From Hyperoodon ampullatus (Eukaryota; Chordata; Mammalia; Artiodactyla; Ziphiidae): a stretch of DNA of 64,000 nt. Below are positions 12,250 to 23,029 of the stretch, piece after piece; the stretch's first letter is position 1; each line of letters starts with the position of its first letter. The DNA lies in assembly GCA_949752795.1 (NCBI GenBank), contig OX457056.1, forward strand, positions 93,828,942 to 93,892,941. The letters are read 5' to 3'. Made by a program: the position numbers and the translations under genes. The notes beneath the pieces are model-generated. The model was given only the letters and a program-made list of their open reading frames with translations. It did no database searches and was not told the DNA's origin.

Positions 12250-12560
12250 CTTCACATTCCCTGTCTTGTTCTATGCCCCTGGAAGCTGATGTCCGCAGAT
12301 GTCAAAACTCAGGATCCCTTGCCATCTGGCTGCCAGTTGGTTTAGCCAATAGGAGGCACCTGTGCAGAGATTGAAAGGTAGAAGAGAGCCCGGGGTGCTT
12401 CTTCTCTCTTGCATCCTCACCTGCCTGATCTGATTCTGGCAGCGGCAGCTGGGTAAAGTGGATGTAGATCCTGTCGGGCCCATTCTTCCACTGCTCAGGC
12501 TCCATAGCACTGTGCCCTCTCCTGCTGCTTCATGTTACGAAGGCTAGCTCATGTCCTGTT
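12250..12560 (-). repeat. Possible ancient interspersed repeat
   Basis: Blocks such as 'ggatcccttgccatctggct' and 'tttagccaataggaggcacc' look like a diverged mammalian MER/LTR family. Orientation and name are uncertain. Confidence 0.35.
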
Positions 12561-13135
12561 TTATTGCAAATTTCATAATTAAAACTTGCAGAAGAGAGTG
12601 ACAACCCCTTTCCTCTCCCACCCCCAAGTATATACATTTAAGGCATTTCATTTGTCACTTCTCATCTACACTTACCTCTGGGTCCTTAGAGTCACCTCTT
12701 CAAGGTCAAGTCTGCTACCTGTGTTGAGAGCCTAGCACGAGGCCCTTCTGATGGCTAAATGAGACCCCTGCCTTCGAAAGGACAAATGCCCTGATTGGAG
12801 TGATGGCTCATCTGGTCTGAACAATTTGTCTCTGTGAAAAATTATTGGCCCAAATCAAACTATCTAAAAATGCATTCCTATAATCCCAACGCAGAAGACT
12901 TAGTGACCCAGGTAGAGTTATCTTAACCTCAAAGATTCTGCATAAAAATGGAAAACAGTATGTTGACTATCCCTGAATTACCATATTAAAACCCTTTTAA
13001 AAATTGAACAAAATATGTAAAAGTCCCAAAGAAATGACAGGTTTAGAAGACCTCAGAGGTCACCTGAATTTTCTCATGTTTCTGTAATTCTATTTTGTAA
13101 AAAGGTAGGTCATCAATTAATCAATCTGTGGTAAT
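12561..13135. other. Unique sequence
   Basis: Nothing recognised. Confidence 0.4.
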
Positions 13136-13139
13136 AGGA

Positions 13140-13320
13140 GTTATCTAGGTCTTGCCACTCAGAGTGACCTATGGACCAGCAAATCAGCATCACACAGGAG
13201 CTTGTCAGAAATGCAGAATCTGCATCCCCACCCCGCCAGACCTGCTGGATCAGAATCTGCACATTTAACAGGGTTCCCAGGTGACCCCTTTGCACACTGA
13301 AATTGAAGAAGCACTGATCT
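13140..13320 (+). mobile_element. MER5-related hAT fossil
   Basis: 'agcaaatcagcatcacacag', 'ggagcttgtcagaaatgcag', 'gctggatcagaatctgcaca' and a final 'gaagcactgat' follow the MER5-type non-autonomous hAT pattern, without intact termini. Confidence 0.65.
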
Positions 13321-13528
13321 AAAAGAGTTCTCAAACTATCTGTGCTGAAGGACTAGTTCTTGGTTTTTTCCCCTCTAATCTGTTGTGGACTGATACATTT
13401 GAAAATATAATAAGAATACATTATTAGAATAATGAAATAAAAATGGCAGAGACATATAGAATACAAACCCAAGCTTTTATTATTAGATTCAAAAGACAAG
13501 AAATTACTCGGTCAAATTGCTATGGAAG

Positions 13529-13743
13529 GGCTTCCCTGGTGGCGCAGTGGTTGAGAGTCCGCCTGCTGATGCAGGGGACACGGGTTCGTGCCCCGGTCCG
13601 GGAGGATCCCACATGCCGCGGAGCGGCTGGGCCCGTGAACCATTGCTGCTGAGCCTGCGTGTCCGGAGCCTGTGCTCTGCAACGGAAGAGGCCACAACAG
13701 TGAGAGGCCCGCGTACCGCAAAAAAAAAAAAAAAAAAAAAAAG
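13529..13743 (+). mobile_element. CHR-type SINE, short subtype
   Basis: About 190-bp body with A box 'tggcgcagtgg', B box 'gggttcgtgcc' and an A22 tail. A perfect 11-bp TSD 'tgctatggaag' lies at 13518-13528 and 13744-13754. Open frames on both strands across it are shadows. Confidence 0.95.
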
Positions 13744-13854
13744 TGCTATGGAAGTCTCTAAATAATACGCACTAGCTGTTTCTCTGGATTGCCCATCATT
13801 GGCTAGTAACGGTTCATGTATGGCAATAGACAGTGGACCACAATTTGTGCAGCC

Positions 13855-13965
13855 CTGTTCTAGCTCATTGCCATTTTGCAGATGAGAAAACAGAGGCCCA
13901 GACAAACAACATACTCAAGGTGACACAGTTGGTTAATGAAAGACCCAGTACTGAATTTTACATCT
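13855..13965 (-). repeat. MIR
   Basis: Antisense MIR core: 'cattttgcagatgagaaaac' then 'aaggtgacacagttggttaa'. Confidence 0.7.
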
Positions 13966-14004
13966 GTAAAACTGTTCCTGATATTCTTTACTAATCCTAA
14001 TGAA

Positions 14005-14215
14005 AAATTTAAATATTTATTGAGAACTTGATTAAGGCCAGGTATAATGTTTTACAAGGATTATCTTGTAGTCACTTCACATCCTTGTCATTGAGATTCT
14101 GTCAATACCCTCATTTTACGGTTGAGGAAACTGAAGTTTAGAGAGGTTAATACCTAGTCCAAGTCTCCTTGGTTAAGTAAGTAATGAAGCTGAGGTTTGA
14201 ACTCAAGTTTAATCA
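14005..14215 (-). repeat. MIR
   Basis: 'cattttacggttgaggaaac' flanked by 'tatttattgagaacttg' and 'tgaggtttgaactcaag'. Second antisense MIR in tandem with the one at 13855. Confidence 0.75.
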
Positions 14216-14234
14216 CAAAGTAAACATGTTTATA

Positions 14235-14270
14235 TTAGTCTGCCTTCTCCAGAGAAACAGAACAAATAGG

Positions 14271-14307
<37 letters not shown>

Positions 14308-14745
14308 AAAATATTTATTATAAGAAATTGACTCACTCAATTATGCAGGTAGGCAAGTCCCAAGGTCTGCAGGGAGAGTCAAAAGCTGAAGACCCAGGAG
14401 AACCATGTTTAGTGCCAGTTTGAGTCTGAAGGCCTGAGAACCAAGAGAGCCAATGGTGTAGTTCCATCCAAAGGCTGGCAGGCTCAAGACCCAGGAAGAG
14501 CCAATGCTTCACTTTGAGTCCAAAGGCAGGAAAAAAGCTGATGTCCTGTTCAAAGGTAGGCAAGCAAGAAGAATTCTCTCTTACTCATGGGAGAGTCAGC
14601 TTTTTTGGTCTATGCAGGGCTTCAACTGATTGGGTGAGACCCACCCACGTTATCAAGGGTAATCACCTTTACTTAAAGTCAATTGATTATAGATATTAAC
14701 CACATCTACAAAAATACATCCACAGCAACACCTAGATTAGTGTAT
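14235..14745 (-). repeat. 'Family X' LTR-like repeat with internal (TG)n
   Basis: Opens 'ccttctccagagaaacagaa', followed at once by the dinucleotide tract, 'atttattataagaaattgac', and repeated blocks with 'tccatccaaaggctggcagg'. Matches 40493-40870 block for block, and the reverse complement of 120-410. Confidence 0.7.
14272..14304. repeat. (TG)n microsatellite
   Basis: About 33 bp of TG, placed just after the 'aatagga' block of family X. Confidence 0.97.
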
Positions 14746-14749
14746 TTAC

Positions 14750-14945
14750 TTTATGCCATAGCACTTAACACCTTCTAACATATTATATAATTTACTTATT
14801 TGTTATGTTACTTATTATATGCCCCTCTTCCTCGAATTTATAAAGGTAAGGGATCTTATCTTTCCTTTTCTGTTTTGTTCACTGATGTAGCCCAAATACC
14901 TAGAAGAGTGTCTAGCACTTGATAAATATGAATTGAATGAATGAA
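14750..14945 (+). mobile_element. L2 3' end
   Basis: 'gccatagcacttaacacctt', 'ctgttttgttcactgatgta' and the end 'gaattgaatgaatgaatcc' are the diagnostic L2 3' terminus. Confidence 0.75.
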
Positions 14946-14949
14946 TCCA

Positions 14950-15130
14950 GATTTTGCCACTTAATAGAAAGGAACAACATATGGTGAATTATTTCACTTC
15001 ACTGAACAATTAAAAGCAAGTGAACAAACAAGAATCTATCTCTTAAGATTGTCATAGGGCTAAATGAAATAATGTTTGTAAAGTGTCTGGAATTCAGAGA
15101 GCATTCAGTAAATGGTATTGTTAATTGTCA
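14950..15130 (+). repeat. MIR (diverged)
   Basis: 'agattgtcatagggctaaat' and 'gagagcattcagtaaatg' fit the MIR second half; the first half is poorly preserved. Confidence 0.5.
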
Positions 15131-15134
15131 TCTC

Positions 15135-15260
15135 CTGTTGTTCGTCCAATAAATACTTACAAAGTCCCTACCGTGTGTTGGGTAGTGGGCACTGAAGATA
15201 ACACAGAGTGTAACAAAGTCCCTGCCCTCTTGGAACTTACTTTCTTGTGTGACTATACGA
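15135..15260 (-). mobile_element. L2 3' end, antisense
   Basis: 'caataaatacttacaaagtc', 'aagtccctgccctcttggaa' and 'cttactttctt' are the antisense of the L2 3' terminus. Confidence 0.65.
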
Positions 15261-15261
15261 C

Positions 15262-15820
15262 CATGAACAAATGTCCTGCCCTAGATAGCTAGTTTCTACA
15301 GTTTTGTTACAAACCCATGGCTCTACTTCAAGGTCGGGCTCATGGACAAGGTCTTGCCTCAAGGACTTGATGGGCATCTACTTCAAAGCTCAGCTCTTCT
15401 TCACTGTCAAGTCCTTTGCCACACAGACCTTGCCTCTCTGGGCAGTTGGGATACAGTTGGGCCTTGTGATGGGATGACAGATCTTCTACCCTGGAGGGTC
15501 AGGGTAATTAGCATCACATCTGAAGCCTCCTCTTCTTCATTCAGGGTAAGTGTGGGCTTATTTCACATGTGACTTTAAGAAAAAAAAAAGGAGGAGAAAT
15601 CATTAGGGTTGGATCAGGGAGAACTTTCCAGGCCAGTCCAGTCTGAATGATGCTGATTCTATTACAACTACAGATGATGATAACTACCGTTAACTACAAA
15701 GTGAACAGGCTTTTGATGATTTCTGTAACCCCCCAAACCCAGGGGCAGATGAAGATGTCTGGCTGTGGGGATGTGGGTGAACCCTGAGGAACTGCTGAGA
15801 ACGGCCAGGCATCCCCACAG
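15262..15820. other. Unique sequence
   Basis: No repeat or gene recognised. A 76-codon frame at 15342-15572 is probably chance. Confidence 0.4.
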
Positions 15821-16226
15821 CAGTGGTTCTCAACCTCGGCTGCACTTTACAATCAACTGGAGAGCTTTTAAAATTCCTGATGTTCAGGCTGCAAGTAAAT
15901 CAGAATCTCTGGGGATGAGATTCAGGCATCAGTCCTTTTCAAAACTTCCTGCGGGCTTCCCTGGTGGTGCAGTGGTTGAGAGTCCGCCTGCCGATGCGGG
16001 GGACACGGGTTCGTGCCCCGGTCCGGGAAGATCCCACATGCCGCGGAGCGGCTAGGCCCGTGAGCCATGGCCACTGAGCCTGCGCATCCGGAGCCTGTGC
16101 TCCGCAACGGGAGAGGCCACAACAGTGAGAGGCCCGCGTACCGCAAAACAAACAAACAAACAAAAAAAAACTTCCTGGAACTCCCAATGTATGGTTGAGA
16201 TTTAGAACTACACCCTTCAAGGCTCT
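15821..16226 (+). mobile_element. hAT-Charlie-type fossil interrupted by a SINE
   Basis: Begins 'cagcagtggttctcaacctc' with blocks 'caatcaactggagagctttt' and 'caggcatcagtccttttcaa'. It continues after the SINE with 'cttcctggaactcccaatgt' and a decayed inverted end. MER5/MER3-like; name uncertain. Confidence 0.55.
15952..16166 (+). mobile_element. CHR-type SINE, short subtype
   Basis: Full SINE body with a (CAAA)n/A-rich tail. 11-bp TSD 'aaaacttcctg' at 15941-15951 and 16167-16177. Inserted into the hAT fossil at 15821-16226. Confidence 0.95.
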
Positions 16227-16237
16227 AGTTCCCACTT

Positions 16238-16410
16238 AGAACAGTGTTTCCAAAACTTTAACCTGCATCCAAGTCACCCGGCGATCTTGCTAATGGTGCA
16301 GACTCTGGTTCAGTAGCTCTGGTGCTGAGAGTCTGCATTTCTAAGAAATTCCCAAGTAGATGCTGAGGCTGTATTTACATTTTCAGCAGCAAGACTCTCG
16401 TCATTTCTGA
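16238..16410 (+). mobile_element. MER5A-like hAT element
   Basis: 'aacagtgtttccaaaacttt', 'tggttcagtagctctggtgc' and 'catttctaagaaattcccaa' follow the MER5A order. The 3' end is eroded. Confidence 0.7.
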
Positions 16411-16619
16411 TCCAAAGTAGACTCTGGAGGGTAGTTCTAGAACTAATAGAGACGTTTGTATTGACTCTAGAGAGAGTGTGGGATGGCTCCAAAAATTATA
16501 AAGAAATGCATTTACCTAAAATCCTTCTTAAACCATACCTACTGCCCTGAGGTCTTAAGCTGGTGTAGTGCTAAAGTAGCGCATAATGATGATTATATGA
16601 CAGATCATATTATATGTGA

Positions 16620-16835
16620 GTCAAATTATATGTGAATTCAAACCTTGGTTCCACCCATTTGTGTAGTCTTTAGCAAACCACTTACCCTTTGCATGCCTCA
16701 ACTTCTCCATCTGTAAAATGGGGATGTTAGCAACACCTACTTCATATTCTTGTTGTAAAGATGAAATGTGTTAATACAGTTAAATCACTTAGAACAGTGC
16801 TTAGAAAATAGTAAATGCTCTTTAATTGTTAGATT
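16620..16835 (+). repeat. MIR
   Basis: 'gaattcaaaccttggttcca', 'ccatctgtaaaatggggatg' and 'cacttagaacagtgcttaga' in the correct order over about 215 bp. A nearly complete MIR. Confidence 0.85.
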
Positions 16836-16854
16836 TTGTACTTACTAGAGTAGA

Positions 16855-17054
16855 ATGGTATAGGCTTTGTAATCAAGGCAGACATGGTTTCAAATCCTAG
16901 CTTGGCCACATAATTATGTGACACTGAGCAAGGAATTTAGCCCCTCTAAGCCTTGATTTTGTCATCTGCAAGTGACAACAATAATGCCTACTCCACAGAC
17001 TTGCTGAAAAGGTCAAAATAATATGTGTAATATATGTACATGGCACATAGTAGG
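16855..17054 (+). repeat. MIR, truncated by a solo LTR
   Basis: 'tggtttcaaatcctagcttg', 'ttgtcatctgcaagtgacaa', 'tggcacatagtagg'. Ends exactly at the LTR insertion point. Confidence 0.85.
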
Positions 17055-17391
17055 TGTTAGTTTTGAATGTTTGTGTCTCCCCAAGTTCATATTTTGAAAT
17101 CCTCACCCCCAATGTGATAGTATTAGGAGGTGGGCCTTTGGTTACGAGGGTGGGGCCTTCATGAATGGGGTTAGTGCTCTTATAAAAGAGACCCCAGGGA
17201 AGCTCCCTTGCCCATTCCACTCTGTGAGGACACAGTGAGAAGTCTACAGCCCTGAAGAGGGCCTTTACCCCACCAGGCTGGCACTCTGATCTCAGACACC
17301 CAGCCTCCAGAACTGTGAGAAGTAAATACCTTTTGTTGATAAGCCCCCCAGCCTGTGGCATGTTGTTACAGCAGCCGAGTGGCTTCAGGCA
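17055..17391 (+). mobile_element. Solo LTR, MaLR (MST/MLT1) type, with 5-bp TSD
   Basis: 337 bp, starting TG and ending CA, flanked by the 5-bp duplication 'gtagg' (17050-17054 and 17392-17396). It contains 'gaatgtttgtgtctccccaa', 'gtgaggacacagtgagaagt' and 'ctccagaactgtgagaagta', typical of MaLR LTRs including the AATAAA-like region. No internal retroviral sequence is attached. Confidence 0.8.
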
Positions 17392-17399
17392 GTAGGCAT

Positions 17400-18480
17400 C
17401 AGTGAGCGGTGGGTGCTGGGGAGGGGTCAGGCCCTGCTAGACTTCAGTCACCCTGTGTGACTAGGAGCAGGGTCACCACCTCTCAGGGTCTCTGTTTCTG
17501 CATCACGAAAGGTGACAGCAGTGCAGCTGAGAGGAGACATGACTACATGTGAACGTGTTTCATAAACTGCAAAGCAAAAAAATGCAAATACAAGGTTTTA
17601 ATGTTGTAAAGGTATTTCTCCCCACACCACCCCCCAGGAAAAAAGGAAAGGAAGACTGTCATGCTGCGGGACTGCCAGACACTTTCCCCAAGACCGGCTT
17701 TCAGTAAAGTGGGAAGCTGAAGCAGGTAACATCTCACTTGCCATTCAAGCTTGATTACACTGTGACAGAAATGTCATCACTCATTGAAAACAGAAAACTC
17801 CCTCTTGTCGGTGCCTTGTCGGTGGGACAGTTTCTCTACGACAAAGCTTCTCTCCCACATCACTGTCCTCCCATGTACAGATTTTGGTGGCATCTCTTAG
17901 CCAAGTCCCCTCCAAACACATCCCAGGAAGTCCATTAAGGAGGGAGGAGGCTGTGTGCTTAATGGGTTTTGAAAAGCAAATTGGATAATGTGCTCTAGAG
18001 GGAACCCCCAGAGGGGGCAAGGTGGCAGGCCACTTGTCTCAGCTAATAAAACCTCCCCCAGCAGCCGTCCCCGCGCCCAGCTCCTACGTGCCATTTGGCA
18101 CCCATATCTTGAGATCTGCCACTTCTGTTTGTGATCCAGACAGCTACAGCTCACTTCCATGTGGCAACCTAAGTGTATTGACATTTATCATTGGATTCCA
18201 CTTTCCAGAACAGAGAGAGACAGGCCTGGCAGGCACAGAGGGCATACATCGCAGCGGTATCACACCCAGAAGCTGACACTGGGGATTACTTTTCTATTCT
18301 GTCACCCTTTGGCACAGACTCTTCTGCTCGGTGCTAATGACAGTCACTGGCTTGTGCTTCAAATAAGGAGAAGAGAGGGTGACTCTGAAATCTCCACACT
18401 CCATGCAAGCTCCTCTCTCTTGGACAAGATGATGCAACTTTTGTAAATGCAATTCACATTTCAAAAAACCCCACAAACAT
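17400..18480. other. Unique stretch, about 1.1 kb
   Basis: No repeat recognised. Short frames (66-95 codons) exist on both strands with no recognisable domains. Confidence 0.45.
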
Positions 18481-18481
18481 G

Positions 18482-18595
18482 TATATATGTGAGTGTGTGT
18501 GTGTGTGTATGTGTGTATGTATCTACATTTATATCCATATATATGTGTGTCATCTATATTTCTACATATCTATATATCTATATCTATCTCCATAT
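18482..18595. repeat. (TG)n and (TATC)n-rich compound microsatellite
   Basis: TG tract followed by TATATC/TCTATC-type imperfect repeats. Confidence 0.9.
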
Positions 18596-18706
18596 GTTTC
18601 TGTTAAAAATACTGTGGCATTATTTGAGCATGTATCTGTGCATGTGTCAGCATGTTCCCATACGCAGGTCTGTGTGGATAAACAGCATATAAAAATATAG
18701 GTTACT

Positions 18707-18911
18707 GGGCTTCCCTGGTGGCGCAGTGGTTGAGAGTCCACCTGCCGAAGCAGGGGACATGGGTTCGTGCCCTGGTCTGGGAAGATCCCACATGCCGTGG
18801 AGCGGCTGGGCCCGTGAGCCATGGCCGCTGAGCCTGCGCGTCCGGAGCCTGTGCTCTGCAGCGGGAGAGGCCACAACAGTGAGAGGCCCGCATACAGAAA
18901 AAAAAAAAAAA
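18707..18911 (+). mobile_element. CHR-type SINE, short subtype
   Basis: Full SINE body ending 'gaggcccgcatacag' and an A-rich tail. Imperfect TSD 'ataggttact' / 'acaggttatt' (before 18707 and after about 18911). Confidence 0.93.
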
Positions 18912-18919
18912 ATACAGGT

Positions 18920-20120
18920 TATTTTTCCATAAACTGTACCCTAGTGCTGCATTAAGCAACAGACTCAGTTTTCCATTATTAGTACTCAGCTTTTTGTTTC
19001 CCAGTCCCCACTGAAGGGCTAAAAATCTGCCTGAAAGCCAAAGTGTTTTCCTTCTCTGTTTAAACTCATTGTAGTCCCGTTTGCAAGAGTCTCAAATGAG
19101 CTTTTAGCAAAAGAGAAAACATGACTCAACTTTTGGAGCCACTGCAAATACTTTGTAAGCCAGAAACTTCCCCCAAATCACCTCATTTGTTCAGGTGTTA
19201 CCCCATTGTTCCTAGTCTTTTTTTTTTTTTTCCACCACACACCATTGTTTTAAAAGTGAGCTTATGGTCAAAACAATGCATCTTCTGTAACTGGGATTGT
19301 CAAAGAATGAACCTCTCAACCATGTGATCAGGGGTTCTTGTTTGCTGTGATCTCACAGTCAGATAATAAGCCTTGGAAGCAGCCAGTAAATCATGCTGCC
19401 TTGGTGGCAGGATGATGACGACAGCTAGGACATTTGGAATCTTCTAGAGAGGAGACCAAGGAGGAAATGTTGGTGGGTGAACAAGAGTTTACTACAGAGA
19501 AAGAAAAGAAAAGGATCTTACCGGGGGGAAGAATGGACGTGGGTTTCTGTAATGCCTAGTGTGTCACGAACCATGGAGTCCTTCAATAAATATTATCCGA
19601 GTTGAATTGAAAGATCTCTATCAGCCTGAACAAAGGCAAAGATAGAACTCAATTTTCTATTAAGGCTGTACATTTGCAAAGAAAGGATAATGAGGCAGAA
19701 GAATTGTTTCCACATATGCTTGACTTTGGATTGACCTTCCTGTCCACAGATACTGAGGATGAGCTGGCAATAATCTTCCCTGAAACATGAAGACAAATGA
19801 TGTAGCAACTAAGGGCTGGAAGGAAGTCAGATGAGGTGCCTTGAGCCCAGAATATTAGTAACTCCCAAGAACAAGTCAGATGGTCCCCAGTCCAGTACTT
19901 TTTGACTTGAAACCGTTTTGGCCTCCCTATGCTGTTATATGTCCACGCCTTCTGGTGGCTTAAAAATGGCGGCCAAAACCTTCTTGCCAGAGGTCAATCA
20001 GTCCACTTAAGTAAGAGAAAAAGCCAAATGGAAGCAGCCTCATTCTCACCATGGAAACACAAATCAAGGGTCAGAAGAAATCTCCACAAGTCATCCAAGG
20101 CAAAGAATTTTTAATGCTAA
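18920..20120. other. Mostly unique, about 1.2 kb
   Basis: A possible L2/MIR tail at 19580-19610 ('ttcaataaatattatccgag'). Otherwise nothing recognised. Confidence 0.4.
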
Positions 20121-20124
20121 TAGT

Positions 20125-20700
20125 AAGAGAGATGGTGTGGGGAAATGGACATTATCATATCCCACTGGGAGGAGACTAAATGGTAAAATATTTCTGGAGG
20201 ACAGCTTGGCAATGTGTATCAAAAGCCTTCAAATTTTGCATATCTTTTGACCCATCTAGGGTATAATTGACCCAATTATAGAATTTTATTCATAGGAACT
20301 AAACAATCATGGCTTTGCACAAAGATATAGCTAAAATGGTATTCATCCTGCTGTTGTTTCTAACAGTGAAAAATGGAAACAATTTAAATTTTCTGTAACA
20401 GGGATTGGATGAATAATTAGTACATAGATGAACTGAAATCCTAAGCAGTCATTAAGTTGATGCATAAGAATATTAATTAGCAGTGAACTGCCCATGTTAT
20501 ATAATTCAATTTTTTTTAAGTTATAAAAGTACACATCCGGTACGATCCCATTTTTGTACAATGCATGTATAGAAGTACATGCACCTAAATATTGAGGGTG
20601 GAGGGATAATGTATGACTCTCATTTTCTTCTTTATATTTGTTTTTAATTTCAAAGTTTTCTATAAGCATGTATTATTTTAATTATGTTTAAAATGAGTAA
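20125..20700 (+). mobile_element. Old L1 (L1M/HAL1-type) 3' end
   Basis: 'gtgaaaaatggaaacaattt', 'cagggattggatgaataatt', 'gcatgtatagaagtacatgc' and 'tttctataagcatgtattat' follow the 3' part of ancient L1s. Non-coding now. Confidence 0.65.
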
Positions 20701-20837
20701 ATTGTAAATCATCTGTTCCTGAAAACTTTGTAGCTGATTGCCCTATTCTTTGGGGTGGAGGTGGGCAATTGGGAAGAGGAGAATAAGTAGAGGTCAAAGC
20801 CACCTTTTAAAATTATTATTATTGTACTTTATCTTAT

Positions 20838-20876
20838 TATATACAACATATTATTGTACATAATATGTTGTATATA
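20838..20876. other. Perfect inverted repeat (hairpin)
   Basis: Left arm tatatacaacatattat (20838-20854), spacer tgtac (20855-20859), right arm ataatatgttgtatata (20860-20876). The 17-bp arms are exactly complementary and A/T-rich. No terminator, tRNA or transposon terminus was recognised with it. Confidence 0.95.
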
Positions 20877-20889
20877 ACACCCTTTCTCC

Positions 20890-22640
20890 TGCCTAACCAT
20901 AGTGTCCTTTCTGTCTTTTGTTTCATCTGCTGCTCTGTTTCAGCCTCTTTTGCTGGTTCCCCCTCGTCCCCCCACCCGACCAAGATCTTGTAATGCTGGC
21001 CTATCCCATGGCTCAGTTCTTAGGCCTCTTCTCTTTTCTATCCACACTCACTTTCCTGGTGGTCTCATCCAATCTCATGGCTTTAAATATCATCTCTGTG
21101 CTAATACCTCCCCAATTTATATCTCCATCCCTGGTGTCCCACCCCGCCCTGAACTCCAGGCTCATAGATCTCCCTTCCCGTTCAGCATCTGTACTTGGAT
21201 GTCTAACTTAACACGTCAAAAAGCAAGTTCCTACTCTTACCTGCCAAATCTGCTTCTCCTCAGCCATCACATCAAATAATGGCAACTCCATTCTTCCAAT
21301 GGCTCAGGACAAAAACCTTGGTGTCATCCTCAATCCCTCACTTTCTCTTATATTGTGTATCTAATCCATCAAGAAATCCTGTTCACTCTACCTTCAAACT
21401 TTATTCACATTCTGACCACTTCTTATCCTCCGTGCTGCTATTACCCTGGTACAAGCCACCATTATCTCTTGCCTGGATCCTTGCTAACTGGTTTACCTTG
21501 CCTACTTTCAGTCTGTTCTTAATTTAGCAGCCAGAGTGATCCTGCTAGACACACATCAGATTAGGTCATGCCTGTATCAAAATCCTCCTACAGTTCCTCA
21601 TTCGTCTCTGAGAGTGAGCCATATCCATTACAACAGCTTATAAGGTCCTGGATGATCAGCCCGCCTTCTCTAACCTCATTTCTTTCTTTTCTCCCACTCT
21701 ATGGCAGTTTTAAAACATGGTCCTCAAATTCTTTGACACTCCTTTTATTTAGAGACCAGGGATCTCTATCTCCTGCTATTGATTTGGCTTCTGTGACTGC
21801 CGGGCGCAAGGTTATGTGTGGCAGCTTCTACTTTCTGCCAGTTGGGATAGTTACTCTACGGACACAGAATCATGCCTGAGAGAGTCTAGGAGCCTGTGGA
21901 ATGTGCCACGTGGAGAGAAACTGAGGTCCCCGACCAGTAGCCCCTGGTGAGCTCTCAGCTGACAGCCAGCACCTACCTGCCAGCCGTGTGAGTGAGCCTT
22001 CTTCAAAGTGCCCCAGTCCTTCACTGATTCTCCGCAGCTGATGCCACAGGGAACAGAGACAAGCTGTTCCCACTAAGCGGTGCTCATGTTGAAGAGGTAT
22101 AAACAAAAAGATAGTTTTCGTAGCCGTTATGTTTCAAGGTGGTTTGTTATAGAGCCTTAGAGACTCTCCCACTGCAGCAACCTCACTCACCCCATATTTG
22201 CCTCTCTCCGTCCTCTTTGCTGTTCCTTGAACACCCAGATATGCTTGTCTCAGGGCCTTTGCACTTACTGTTCCCATCTATGTTCCCATATATACATGGC
22301 TCCCTCACTCACCTCCTTTAGATCTGTAATCACTTGTAATCAATCTTTTCAGTAAAACCTTCCCTCGCAAACTGGCAAACTACACACGCTCCCCCCAGAG
22401 CTTCTCCTCTTTCTACTTTATTTTTCTCCTTGGTGGTCATCACTGTCTAATAGACTGTATGATTTATTCATTTAGTTTGTTTATTGCATGCCATGGTTTT
22501 AAATACCAACTCTATGCTGATTACTCTCTTACACTAGAAGGTAAACTCTGTGAGGATGGGTATCTATGTCTGTTTCACTCCCTGCTGCTTCCAGTGTGCC
22601 TAGAACAGTGTGTCCCACATGGTCATTCATCAATTAATAT
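20890..22640 (+). pseudogene. L2 LINE: reverse transcriptase end and 3' UTR, split by an LTR
   Basis: A long sense-strand L2 remnant. Translation near 20990-21120 gives HGSVLRPLLFSIHT and then HGFKYHLCANTSPIYIS, recognisable as the L2 reverse transcriptase region. The catalytic YADD is degraded to C-A-N-T (about 21095-21106). It continues through 'gcaactccattcttccaatg', 'cagccagagtgatcctgcta' and 'aggtcctggatgatcagccc'. An LTR breaks it at about 21703-22160, then it resumes with 'ccttgaacacccagatatgc', 'gggcctttgcacttactgtt' and the 3' UTR 'gtgcctagaacagtgtgtcc'. Frames are broken several times. It has no function as a gene. Confidence 0.8.
21703..22160 (+). repeat. 'Family Y' LTR-like repeat inside L2, copy 2
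   Basis: Opens 'ttttaaaacatggtcctcaa', has 'gagctctcagctgacagcca' and 'ccagccgtgtgagtgagcct', and ends 'aaggtggtttgttatagagc'. The L2 reads through on both sides, so this is a later insertion. Similar block order to 2085-2572. Confidence 0.65.
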
Positions 22641-22644
22641 TCGT

Positions 22645-23028
22645 GGTTCTACTGCAGCCATGTGCGGGTGACCTGTTTCCTCTCAACTTTTCCCTTCCCT
22701 CTCAACTTGTCTCTTCTCTGGGTTCTTTGTCTTCCCTCTCCATGCTCTCCACCTCCACGCTAGACCAAAGCAGCAGCTTTGCTTAAGTCTCAGACCATCG
22801 GAGCCCCTTTGCAGGTTATTCCCCATGCTAGAAGGAGTTTCTCCTTCCTGGGTGGTAGGTACCTCCTTTATATCAGATCCTGTGTTCATTCCACAGTAGG
22901 GATTAATTGAAAACTTTATGCTCAGCCTCCAAGCTTAGTTTTTGCTAGCAAAAATCAGTAAAATCTTCAGCTCTGACAATAAATGAGCAAGAGCAGGGTG
23001 AGTGATGTGCTCTAACAGTCTATTCCTC
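22645..23028. other. Unique or unclassified
   Basis: Nothing recognised. Confidence 0.35.
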
Positions 23029-23029
23029 T

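Noticed and set aside
13504..13905. 133-codon minus-strand open frame
   Set aside because: It reads antisense through a SINE and its A tail. The same peptide pattern (AEHRLRTRRLS, SHCCGLSRCGAQAPDAQAQ) recurs at nearly every SINE copy.
16897..17361. 154-codon minus-strand frame
   Set aside because: Crosses a MIR and a solo LTR antisense; a chance frame with no domain.
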